In this document: piece by piece, positions 40,298-48,266 of the stretch
Position numbering within the stretch: the stretch's first letter is position 1
How the letters are laid out: each line of letters starts with the position of its first letter
NCBI GenBank assembly: GCA_007695285.1
Contig: REEC01000139.1
Span: forward strand, 1 to 48,751
Direction of reading: 5' to 3'
Source: Spirochaetaceae bacterium
Lineage (GTDB): Bacteria > Spirochaetota > Spirochaetia > DSM-27196 > PXBQ01
Length of the DNA: 48,751 bases
The notes under the pieces: generated by a model
Told to the model about the DNA's origin: nothing
The model's database searches: none
The model's input: only the letters and a program-made list of their open reading frames with translations
Program-made: the position numbers and the translations under genes

Positions 40298-41563
40298 GTG
40301 ACAGGATCGTTTAGTTTCGGCCTCGCGTTTTTGATGGTGGCGCTTGTTCCGGTAGCGATTCACGCGAATATTCGCGACTCGGTCGACACGTCCGAGGTTC
40401 GCCGCTCGATGCGAACGTCGTTCACGGCTCCTGCGGCCGAGATCGCCCTTCGTGCGACGCGTGTGATCGGCCGGTCCGATGGGCGGCTCGTCCGGTACAG
40501 CGTCGAGGCGTCGCGCGACTCGGTGTACCAGATATTTGCTCCCGAACACGCGGGGACGTACCCGGTTTTCGGCGCCGGCACGTATATCGTGCGGCATGAC
40601 CGCATTACTGACTCGATCGATCAGGTGAAAGTTTTTCTGCTCACGCACCCCGGTTTTTTCGTCCGGGTCTTCCCCGATGGTGAGCGTTCACGCATGGATC
40701 TCTACGTGAACCACGTGATGACGTATCGCAACGTGCGGATACCGTTCGAGTTCGATCGGGTGCTGACCGAACCGTTCTCGCGGATTGTCGAGAGTACCCG
40801 CTCGATCGTCGCGTGGGACATCGTTTCGCCCGATGCCGGGGATTCGCGGCATCTACGGGTCGCCGGAATGGTCGATTCGATCCGGGCGGCGCTTCCGTCG
40901 CTCGAGGACGCCGACGACGGCGCAATGGACGCAGCGGGTAATGCCGTCTTCATTTCGACCCGGGAGCCGCAACTCACGAGCGTCGGGATGAACTGTTCGG
41001 GCTTTGCGAAGTGGGTCGCCGACGGGTTGTTCGGCCCACGAACCGGGGTGTATCTCACGATCGACCGATTGAGCGAGAGGCACCGCGGTGTGCGCGGAAC
41101 CGGTTGGTCGGCCGCGTTTGAGGACGAACGCGACCCGTTTTTCGGACTTGACTGGACGCGAAACATCGCGACGGCGCTTTCCGAATCGACCGGGCGATCG
41201 CCGTCGGTGCGGGACCACGACGTGAGAACCGTTCGCTACTCTCGATACGTGGAAAACGTCGGGTATCCGATCGACGAACTCGGGAGAATCCTTTATCTGC
41301 TTGCGCTGGAGTCTCCCGGAGAGTTCTACTTCGGCTCGGTGAATCGTGAATTCAACGATGTTCCGCGTTTACGTCGGCACTCGCACGTCGTCGTCCTTTT
41401 TCCGTATTTCGATTCTCGGGGCCGGTTCCAGGCTGTCGTGATGGAACGCAACGTCGAAACCGACGTCGAATCTCTCGTTTCACGGTATAAAGGCGCCGGA
41501 ATTCACCTTGTTTCCGCGTCTGCGGACGATACTTTCGATCCGGCGCGTTTTAATGTTGATTAA
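40298..41563 (+). CDS. Secreted protein with an NlpC/P60-like cysteine motif
   Basis: Start uncertain: I use GTG 40298, two bases after the preceding stop, with CGGTGA seven bases upstream; GTG 40286 is also possible. The 421-residue product has a signal peptide (FSFGLAFLMVALVPVAIHA). The N-terminal ~200 residues are mixed strand and helix with no recognised domain. Cys233 lies in SVGMNCSGFAKWVADGLFG, close to the (D/N)CSGF motif of NlpC/P60-fold cysteine peptidases, and RRHSHVVVLFPYF (His361/His363) supplies a plausible histidine, about 130 residues later, longer than the usual gap. A peptidoglycan-acting enzyme or relative is plausible but unproven. The final third has no recognisable similarity to me. 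Confidence 0.62.
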   Translation: MTGSFSFGLAFLMVALVPVAIHANIRDSVDTSEVRRSMRTSFTAPAAEIALRATRVIGRSDGRLVRYSVEASRDSVYQIFAPEHAGTYPVFGAGTYIVRHDRITDSIDQVKVFLLTHPGFFVRVFPDGERSRMDLYVNHVMTYRNVRIPFEFDRVLTEPFSRIVESTRSIVAWDIVSPDAGDSRHLRVAGMVDSIRAALPSLEDADDGAMDAAGNAVFISTREPQLTSVGMNCSGFAKWVADGLFGPRTGVYLTIDRLSERHRGVRGTGWSAAFEDERDPFFGLDWTRNIATALSESTGRSPSVRDHDVRTVRYSRYVENVGYPIDELGRILYLLALESPGEFYFGSVNREFNDVPRLRRHSHVVVLFPYFDSRGRFQAVVMERNVETDVESLVSRYKGAGIHLVSASADDTFDPARFNVD

Positions 41564-41585
41564 TCTACACCCGGAGCGATAGTTT
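41556..41585 (+). promoter_or_regulatory. Promoter of the TPR-barrel-Ton block (leaderless type)
   Basis: TTGATT (41556-41561), 18-base spacer, TAGTTT (41580-41585), then TATACC and the ATG at 41592, six bases after the -10. No Shine-Dalgarno. The -35 overlaps the stop of the preceding gene. Confidence 0.5.
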
Positions 41586-41591
41586 TATACC

Positions 41592-44510
41592 ATGAGACGA
41601 ACTCTGTCCGTTTTGGCTTTTCTTGCCGTAGCCGTCGCCGCGTTTCCCCAGGTATCCGAGAGAGACATTTTTCTCGAAGCCGAGACACGGTACAGGAATC
41701 AGGATTACGAACTGGCCTTGGAGCGGTACGATTCGCTTATCAGGCAGTTCCCTCGGTCGCAGTTTCTGCCCGATGCGCAGTTCAAGAAAGCCGTCAGCTT
41801 GTACCGACTTGGTCGATACGACGAGTCTTACCGGTTACTTCAACGCGTCGAGGCACGATTCCGATCGACGCGATACCTGCCGTTCGTTCCGTTCTGGAAG
41901 GGCGTCGTGCAGTACTACCGGGGCGAGACCGAGGCCTCTGTCTCGGAGTTCGAGCGGTTTCTCCGCGCTCCGCAGGACGATGTTCACAGTCAGGCTCTGC
42001 TCTACAAAGCCCTCGGAGAGACGGCCCTCGACAGGAGCGACGCCGCGATAGCGACTCTCGAACGCCTTGTCGAACGCTCAGACCGGCTGTCGCCCGAGGC
42101 TTACGCGGTTTCATTGTTGATGACGCTGTATGTGCAAAACGGTCGATACCGAGCCGTTCGTGATCTGTACGAGCGGATAGACATCGACGAGGTCGCGGCC
42201 GGCATTCGTCCGTCGATACAGGTCTCGGCCGCTGAGGCGTTCTTTGCGGGTGACGAGTATGACATTTCTCGTGACCTCTTCGACGAGCTTCGTGATGCCT
42301 CGATCGATATCGCCGCGGTCGCGTTCCAGCGTTTGTTCCAGATCGCGCAGATCACCGGACGAGAGGACGATCTCAACGACATTCTACGCGACGCGGAGGT
42401 CCGCCTCGCCGGCCGCACCGACATTCTCAAGGAGTTTTGGTTCCGCGTCGGGCTCGAGAGTTACGAGCGACGACGGTTTGAGCTCGCCGAGTTGTACATG
42501 CGTCGTGTTTGGGACCTCAGGCGGTCCGAGGAGGTGCCGGGTGCCGCCGCGTTGTACCTTTCGGAGTTGCTCCATAACCGAGGTGAAACCGCAGTCGCGA
42601 TTACCGTGCTTACGGAGGCGCTCGAGCTGGGCCTCGACGAACGGGAAAAAACGGTATTTCGCCTCGGCGGGTTGCATATTGCGCTTGGGCAGTGGGACGA
42701 CGCGATTTCGCGATTCAGTGAGTTCCAGGCTGCGTTCCCCGCGTCCGATCTCGCGGGGCAGGCGGCGTACCACCTCGCATTTTCTCACAACAAAATAGGC
42801 GATCGGACATCTGCGCTCGGTGTAATCGATCGTGTCTTTTCGGAGGGGCGTGGTGGAGCGTACACGAGCGATCTCCTGCGACTCAAGGCGAATATTCAGC
42901 GGCGCGCCGGCGACGTTGCCGGCGCGCTCGTTACGCTCCAGGACTATCTTCCGTTGAACCGCGCGGATTTAGATGCACGGATCGAGCAGCTCACGCTTGT
43001 GTTTCAACAGGAACGATATCCGCGTGTAATTGAACTCGGAGCTGAACTCGCCGCGGACTTTCCGAACCTCGCCGAGAGTAATCGTCGACACTACGCGACG
43101 ATCGGGTACCTCGTCGGGCTTGCGCACATCGTGGAACGACAGTACACGACGGCTATCCCTTACCTCGAACGTATCGATCCCGACCTGGTCGCATCGGACG
43201 AGTTCGTCGGCGATATCGCCGCGATGTATCCGTACGCCTTGTACTATCGTGGGTGGGCTTACTACCGAACCGCCGAGTACGAACGGACCGTGACGTACCT
43301 GACTCGGTTGATAACCGTCGAGCCGACGCACGCGCTCGCCCCGAGGGCGGCGTACATCGCAGGGTGGAGCTCGTACAGCCTCGGCCGATTTGACGAAGCC
43401 GAAGAGTTGCTGCGGCGCATCCGATCGTGGGACGTTGCCGCGGCGCTGCGAACCGAGGCGGACTTCCTTCTCGGCCAAACGTTGCTTGCCGCCGGATCGC
43501 TGCGCGAGGCGATGGTGGAGTTTCGGTCGATCTTCCTCGATCACCCGCGTTCCGAGTTTGCCGACGACGCGATGTACGAGTACGCGGGTGTACTCGTGCG
43601 CCTCGATCGACTCGACGACGCGGTCGAGCAGTACTTCGTGCTGTACGAGCGATACCCCGACAGCCCGCTTGCCGAAGAAGGGCTGTACCGACGCGGAGAG
43701 ATCCTGTTGAACGACGGACGGTACTCTGCGGCGCGCGACGCGTTTTTCGAGTATCGAACCCGATTCCCGGACGGGCGCCTCGTTCACGCGTCGTTATACT
43801 GGGGCGGTATCGCTGCTTCTGAGTTGAACGAGGAATCGGGCGCGATCCTGCTCTGGGAACGGTTGATCACGCAGCACCGTGACAGTCCGTTCCGGCCCGA
43901 GGCGATGAACCGGACCGCGCTCGCGTACGAGCGGGGAGGCGAGCTTCGGAGTGCGTTGAATACGCTCGCGGAGCTGTCCTCGGCGTACCCGGACTACGCC
44001 GAGGACTTTGATGTGCGCGACAGGATGGACCGCCTCGTACTGCGAATCGGCGGGCTCAACGAGCGCGAGGCCGAGTTGTGGGTGCGCGCCGAACGCGAGA
44101 ACTACGCACAGACGACCGACGGACGGCACGCTATTCTCGAGCTCGGACGGTTGATTCTGTTCGAGGGTACCGGCAGCACGATAAACGAGAACCTTGTTAT
44201 GCAGATGCTCCAGGAGACCGCCGGCCGCGCGAGCGACGACCCGGCGGCGGGAGCGCAGGCGATGTACCTGCTCGGCGAGTTTCTGTATAGACGCGACGAT
44301 TTTGAGCGCGCGAGCACGGTTTTTCTCGAGGCTGCGGCTACGCATCCGGACGATCGCGATCTTGTCGCGTTGTCGTTGTACCGTGCCTCGGAGATGCTGA
44401 AGCTATCGGGGCGCGACGAGAGCGCGCGCGAGTTATTGCGGCGGCTTGAGAGAGACTTCCCGACATCCGAGTGGACTCGCGAAGCGCAGCGATTGTTGGG
44501 GGGGAATTGA
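41592..44510 (+). CDS. Large periplasmic TPR-repeat protein
   Basis: The 972-residue product has a signal peptide (MRRTLSVLAFLAVAVAAFPQ) and then almost nothing but tetratricopeptide-type helical pairs, more than fifteen, starting DIFLEAETRYRNQDYELALE and continuing with LPDAQFKKAVSLYRLGRYDE, AAYIAGWSSYSLGRFDEAEE and EEGLYRRGEILLNDGRYSAA. Spacing resembles the TPRs of outer-membrane assembly proteins such as BamD and YbgF rather than eukaryotic ones. The stop TGA overlaps the next gene's ATG by one base, which strongly couples it to the outer-membrane barrel. It probably acts as a periplasmic scaffold for that protein or for the Ton machinery. Confidence 0.82.
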   Translation: MRRTLSVLAFLAVAVAAFPQVSERDIFLEAETRYRNQDYELALERYDSLIRQFPRSQFLPDAQFKKAVSLYRLGRYDESYRLLQRVEARFRSTRYLPFVPFWKGVVQYYRGETEASVSEFERFLRAPQDDVHSQALLYKALGETALDRSDAAIATLERLVERSDRLSPEAYAVSLLMTLYVQNGRYRAVRDLYERIDIDEVAAGIRPSIQVSAAEAFFAGDEYDISRDLFDELRDASIDIAAVAFQRLFQIAQITGREDDLNDILRDAEVRLAGRTDILKEFWFRVGLESYERRRFELAELYMRRVWDLRRSEEVPGAAALYLSELLHNRGETAVAITVLTEALELGLDEREKTVFRLGGLHIALGQWDDAISRFSEFQAAFPASDLAGQAAYHLAFSHNKIGDRTSALGVIDRVFSEGRGGAYTSDLLRLKANIQRRAGDVAGALVTLQDYLPLNRADLDARIEQLTLVFQQERYPRVIELGAELAADFPNLAESNRRHYATIGYLVGLAHIVERQYTTAIPYLERIDPDLVASDEFVGDIAAMYPYALYYRGWAYYRTAEYERTVTYLTRLITVEPTHALAPRAAYIAGWSSYSLGRFDEAEELLRRIRSWDVAAALRTEADFLLGQTLLAAGSLREAMVEFRSIFLDHPRSEFADDAMYEYAGVLVRLDRLDDAVEQYFVLYERYPDSPLAEEGLYRRGEILLNDGRYSAARDAFFEYRTRFPDGRLVHASLYWGGIAASELNEESGAILLWERLITQHRDSPFRPEAMNRTALAYERGGELRSALNTLAELSSAYPDYAEDFDVRDRMDRLVLRIGGLNEREAELWVRAERENYAQTTDGRHAILELGRLILFEGTGSTINENLVMQMLQETAGRASDDPAAGAQAMYLLGEFLYRRDDFERASTVFLEAAATHPDDRDLVALSLYRASEMLKLSGRDESARELLRRLERDFPTSEWTREAQRLLGGN

Positions 44511-46174
44511 TGAACAGTTTTTATCGCTCGACGGCCATTTTTCTTGTTTTAGCGGCACTTGCGGTCGCGCCTGTCCTGTCTCAAACTGACGATCCTGAGG
44601 CGGGGCCCGGGTCGCCCGAAGAGACCGATATTATCCTTCCGACTTTGTTGCTGCGAATCGAGGATATTGCGGTTGAGGACGTGCGCGTCGCGCTTCCCGA
44701 TCCGTCGGAAATTCCCGCGCCACGAGTCTCGGCGCCTCTTCCCGACGAGACGCAGCTGTACGTCCCCGACATCATTTTTGGTTTGCCCGACCCCGGCGCC
44801 TTTACGATCCCACCGACCGGTGAATCGTCGTTCTTCTCGACCGGAATACTCGGCGTGGGGAACCGCAACAGCATAATGGGCGGCGTGAGCCTGTACAAAC
44901 TGGGAGTCGATCCGCGGTTCCGCTTTCAGTTCTCTCACGATGCGCTCGACGGGTTCCAGCGGAACCCGGTGGGTGCCGGGTTCTTTTCTCGGACGGACAC
45001 GATCGACGCGTGGATCGCGTCGCGACTCGGGGCGGTCGATTTCGACGTCGAGGCGGCTTTTCTTGAGAAGGAAGACGGGCTACAGGGCAGCGGGACCGGT
45101 ACCTACTACTCGGTGAATCTTCGACGCCTCGACGGCAGCGCATCACTCGTGTACCGGCCGGAGGAGATCGTCTTGCTCGGGTTCGAGCTCGTCGGTGATA
45201 CCGTCGAGAAGGTCGTTTCGGTGAGAGATACCGAAGCCGAACCCGTGGCGAGCGGCGAGATCAACGTGAGCCCGCGTGCGTACGCGACTCTGACGTTGCC
45301 GACCGTCGCGCTAGGGCTCGATCTGAAGTACGATCTCAAGTACCGTGCCCCGGTCGACGTCGAACTGTACCAAGCCGTGTCGCTTTCCGCGAACGCGGAT
45401 ATAGTTCTGTCGGAGACGCTCGTGATCGAGGGGGACGTCGGGGTCCGTTGGAACCCGGTTGAGACGTTCTCGTATCCGTTCACCGTCGGGGTGATCGGAA
45501 CGTTCGCCGAAGACTTCACCGTGTCCGTGTCGGGTGGGCTTCGTTTTTCGCAACCGACGCGGTCGATGTTGTGGCGTGACGAGCCAATGCTCGACCTTTC
45601 CACCGAAGCGGGCCGATTCTCGACCGCGCAGTCGTGGTTCGGCGGCGCCGGGCTGACGTGGCGAGTGCCGGAGTTCGGAATGGTGCTCGACGCGGGAACC
45701 GAATTCTCGTTTGCGCGCGACGGGCTTGTCGCCGAACGGTACGACGACGAGGTGGATGCATTCGCCGTGTCGTACGGTACGATTCGTTCGTTTACGCCGC
45801 GGGTGAATCTGCAGTGGAGCCCGATTCCCGCTTTGCAGCTCGATGCGACGTGGCGGAGCACGATTCTCGACCGATGGTTGCTCGATCCCGCGCACTTGTT
45901 CTCGGTGTCTATCGACGCGATCGATTCAAACGAACGATTCGGCGGCGGGGCATCAGGCGAGGTCCGAATCTATGACTCGATCGCGCCGCCGATTCTCGGG
46001 ATGAACGGGTTTTTCCGGGTAACCGACGGCGTCGAGTTTGTTCTTGAGCTGTCGGACATCCTCGCTCCGCTTCTCGAACACGGTCGGCCGCGATACGGTG
46101 CCGTACCCGGAGATCTCTCGCCGTTCATCGAGCCGGGGTTTCGCGTGACCGTGACTACTCAGATATCCCTGTAA
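44510..46174 (+). CDS. Outer-membrane beta-barrel protein
   Basis: The 554-residue product begins at ATG 44510, sharing a base with the TPR gene's stop and preceded by GGGGGGGAA. A signal peptide (AIFLVLAALAVAPVLS) leads into a Pro/Asp-rich segment, which might hold a TonB-box-like stretch (ILPTLLLRIEDIAV), and then about 400 residues of alternating hydrophobic and polar positions typical of transmembrane strands (ARVNLQWSPIPALQLDATWR-like pattern near residue 450). It ends in VTVTTQISL, a strand-like C-terminus. There is no recognisable plug domain. With exbB, exbD and tonB directly downstream, it is the likely energised outer-membrane partner. Substrate unknown. Confidence 0.72.
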   Translation: MNSFYRSTAIFLVLAALAVAPVLSQTDDPEAGPGSPEETDIILPTLLLRIEDIAVEDVRVALPDPSEIPAPRVSAPLPDETQLYVPDIIFGLPDPGAFTIPPTGESSFFSTGILGVGNRNSIMGGVSLYKLGVDPRFRFQFSHDALDGFQRNPVGAGFFSRTDTIDAWIASRLGAVDFDVEAAFLEKEDGLQGSGTGTYYSVNLRRLDGSASLVYRPEEIVLLGFELVGDTVEKVVSVRDTEAEPVASGEINVSPRAYATLTLPTVALGLDLKYDLKYRAPVDVELYQAVSLSANADIVLSETLVIEGDVGVRWNPVETFSYPFTVGVIGTFAEDFTVSVSGGLRFSQPTRSMLWRDEPMLDLSTEAGRFSTAQSWFGGAGLTWRVPEFGMVLDAGTEFSFARDGLVAERYDDEVDAFAVSYGTIRSFTPRVNLQWSPIPALQLDATWRSTILDRWLLDPAHLFSVSIDAIDSNERFGGGASGEVRIYDSIAPPILGMNGFFRVTDGVEFVLELSDILAPLLEHGRPRYGAVPGDLSPFIEPGFRVTVTTQISL

Positions 46175-46183
46175 GGAGACCGT

Positions 46184-46828
46184 ATGGTATCAATGTTCGC
46201 AAGCGGCGGTGTCGTCCTTGTTTTGATCGTTATTTTGTCGGTGATCGCGACCGCGATCATTATCGAGCGCATGTTGTTCTTTCGTCGGATAAAAAGCGAT
46301 GAAGAGCAACTCCTCACGAGATTACGCGCCGCACTGCAGAAGCACCACTTTGACGAGGCCCTTTCGATTTGCGAGGCGCACCCGTCGCCGTTCACCAATC
46401 TCATGCGAGTCGGGATCGAGCACCGATCGTACTCGGAGGAGATCATCAAGACCGCGATTACCGACGCGGCGAATCTCGAGATTCCACGCATGGAGAGATA
46501 CCTCTCGCCGCTCGGAACGATCGCGCACATTTCGCCGTTGCTCGGACTGCTTGGCACCGTGACGGGGAATATCCGCGCTTTCGGCGTTCTCGGCGACTTT
46601 GCCGGATCGATCAGCGATCCGTCGCTGCTCGCTCGGGGAATCGCGGAAGCTTTGATCACGACCGCTGCGGGCATAATCGTGAGCATACCCGCGATCGTGT
46701 TCTACAACTATCTCGTGAACAGAGTGAATCACTCGATCATCCGGCTCGAGAATCGCGTGAGCGATCTTGTTTTGGTTCTCAAGGGGGCGCCCGATGCAGT
46801 TCAAGCGACGGCTCCGTCCGAACGCTAA
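46184..46828 (+). CDS. exbB: MotA/TolQ/ExbB proton-channel family protein
   Basis: Inner-membrane proton channel subunit that, with ExbD, powers TonB. The 214-residue product has three membrane helices: near the N-terminus (VVLVLIVILSVIATAIIIER), then PLLGLLGTVTGNIRAFGVLG and ALITTAAGIIVSIPAIVFYN, the latter pair being the diagnostic MotA/ExbB signature. Length is typical of ExbB/TolQ. AAGGAGACC precedes the ATG. The exbD gene starts 35 bases before its end, in another frame, so they overlap. ExbB is preferred to TolQ because tonB follows. Confidence 0.94.
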   Translation: MVSMFASGGVVLVLIVILSVIATAIIIERMLFFRRIKSDEEQLLTRLRAALQKHHFDEALSICEAHPSPFTNLMRVGIEHRSYSEEIIKTAITDAANLEIPRMERYLSPLGTIAHISPLLGLLGTVTGNIRAFGVLGDFAGSISDPSLLARGIAEALITTAAGIIVSIPAIVFYNYLVNRVNHSIIRLENRVSDLVLVLKGAPDAVQATAPSER

Positions 46829-47210
46829 CGTCGACCTTGTACCGATGATCGATGTCGTGTTTCAACTCGTCATCTTTTTCATGGTTTCGAGCACGTTTAT
46901 CGTGACGCCCGGGATCAATCTGAACCTGCCGGAATCGAGCTCGGCCGAGCCGATCGCGATGACGCGGACGGTCGTGAGCGTCGTTTCGGAAAACGAGGTC
47001 TACCTCAACCGGGACCGACATACGTTGAGTTCGCTCGACGCGGCGTTGCGCGAACTCGGGACCGAGACGGCCGACGGCACGACTCGCAGTATCGTCGTCG
47101 AGGCAGACGGTGCGGTACCGTACGAGACGATGGTGCGAGTTCTCGATGTGATGCGACGCAACGACTTTCGCGGCGTGAATCTCCGAACGCGCGAGGCACC
47201 CACGGATTGA
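46794..47210 (+). CDS. exbD: ExbD/TolR biopolymer transport protein
   Basis: Partner of ExbB in the proton channel that energises TonB. The 138-residue product starts at ATG 46794 (MQFKRRLRPNANVDLVPMID) after AAGGGGG; an upstream start in the same frame would lie inside exbB without a ribosome site. It has one membrane helix with the essential Asp in LVPMIDVVFQLVIFFMVSST, and a periplasmic alpha/beta domain (VVSVVSENEVYLNRD, TRSIVVEADGAVPYETMVRV). It overlaps exbB, and its TGA overlaps the first possible start of tonB. Confidence 0.95.
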   Translation: MQFKRRLRPNANVDLVPMIDVVFQLVIFFMVSSTFIVTPGINLNLPESSSAEPIAMTRTVVSVVSENEVYLNRDRHTLSSLDAALRELGTETADGTTRSIVVEADGAVPYETMVRVLDVMRRNDFRGVNLRTREAPTD

Positions 47211-47212
47211 GT

Positions 47213-48247
47213 ATGACTATGCGTGACAAGGACCGGATGACGATCGGAATCATCGCCGCCGTAGTCCTCCACCTCGTCATTTTTGCGATCATGCAAGCGA
47301 CCGGGTTCGGCATCCGCCCGGCTCCGACACCTCCGACCACGATAGAGGTCACGTTCGACGACCTTGCGTTCATCGAGGAAGAAATCGTCCCCGACGACCC
47401 GGAACCCGAGCCCGAACCCGAACCCGAACCCGAACCCGAACCGGAGCCGATCGTAGACCCCGAACCCGAAGCGCCGACGCCCGAGCCCGAGATCGCCGTG
47501 ACCCCCGACCCGCCCGCGCCGGCCCAGGATACCCCACCTCCCGGCACAACGGATCCCGCACCGCCCGCACCGACGCCGGAACCGCGACCACCGGAAGGCG
47601 AGCTCGGTTGGGACGATGTCCCATCCGGGCCGCAGAGAGTAGATCGAGAAGAACCGCCGCGTGATGACGATTTTTTCATACCGCACGGAATGGCAGTCCA
47701 AGACGACCGCGAGCCCGATTTGTGGGAGGGAACGTTTGAGGATCGTGGAATCGACACGAGTCAGATGGAACGTGAGGAAGCCAAGGACCTCGCGGACAGG
47801 ATCGAGCAGGACACCGAGTTCGACCTCGCTTTCCGCGAGGCTCTGTCCCGGCTCGACACACCCCGCGACCCGGTTGCCACTCCGACACCCGACACCCCCG
47901 GGACCGATGACCCCGACGCGCGGCGCGGGATACTCGATGGGCCGGGCGTTCCCGGGGTCGAGTGGAGCGGCGCTCCGCGTGCCGCGCTTGGGCCTTTGCC
48001 CGAAATCGGCTTGACTCCGGATGATTTCGGCGGTAGAGTGCCGCCTGAGGCGCGGTACCTGATCGTGTTCGATGTCGACGCGGCCGGGAACGTCGTTCCG
48101 GAGTCGGTGATAATGCAGCAACGGTCCGGATTTACTGCGGCCGACAGTAAAGTTCGTGCCGCAGTCCTTCAATGGCGTTTCAACCGGGGTGCGACGACGT
48201 CGAGGGCGATTTTTCCGTTGGTTATCCGCCCCGATCAGATACAGTAA
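47213..48247 (+). CDS. tonB: TonB-like energy transducer with Glu-Pro repeats
   Basis: TonB links the proton channel to outer-membrane receptors. The 344-residue product (TTG 47207 is an alternative start two codons earlier) has one N-terminal membrane helix (MTIGIIAAVVLHLVIFAIMQ), a ~110-residue Pro-rich periplasmic spacer beginning with eight Glu-Pro units, an unusually long, acidic middle region (DDDFFIPHGMAVQDD to DAREALSRL-like segments), and a C-terminal TonB domain: EARYLIVFDVDAAGNVVPES, then SKVRAAVLQWRFNRG. Length exceeds E. coli TonB by about 100 residues, consistent with the middle insertion. It completes the exbB-exbD-tonB cluster. Confidence 0.9.
   Translation: MTMRDKDRMTIGIIAAVVLHLVIFAIMQATGFGIRPAPTPPTTIEVTFDDLAFIEEEIVPDDPEPEPEPEPEPEPEPEPIVDPEPEAPTPEPEIAVTPDPPAPAQDTPPPGTTDPAPPAPTPEPRPPEGELGWDDVPSGPQRVDREEPPRDDDFFIPHGMAVQDDREPDLWEGTFEDRGIDTSQMEREEAKDLADRIEQDTEFDLAFREALSRLDTPRDPVATPTPDTPGTDDPDARRGILDGPGVPGVEWSGAPRAALGPLPEIGLTPDDFGGRVPPEARYLIVFDVDAAGNVVPESVIMQQRSGFTAADSKVRAAVLQWRFNRGATTSRAIFPLVIRPDQIQ
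47402..47449 (+). repeat. Hexanucleotide tandem repeat in tonB
   Basis: Eight consecutive GARCCS units (mostly GAACCC) encode Glu-Pro repeats. Whole-unit slippage changes the spacer length by Glu-Pro without shifting the frame. Confidence 0.9.
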
Positions 48248-48266
48248 CACAGGACGGGTGTGCGGG

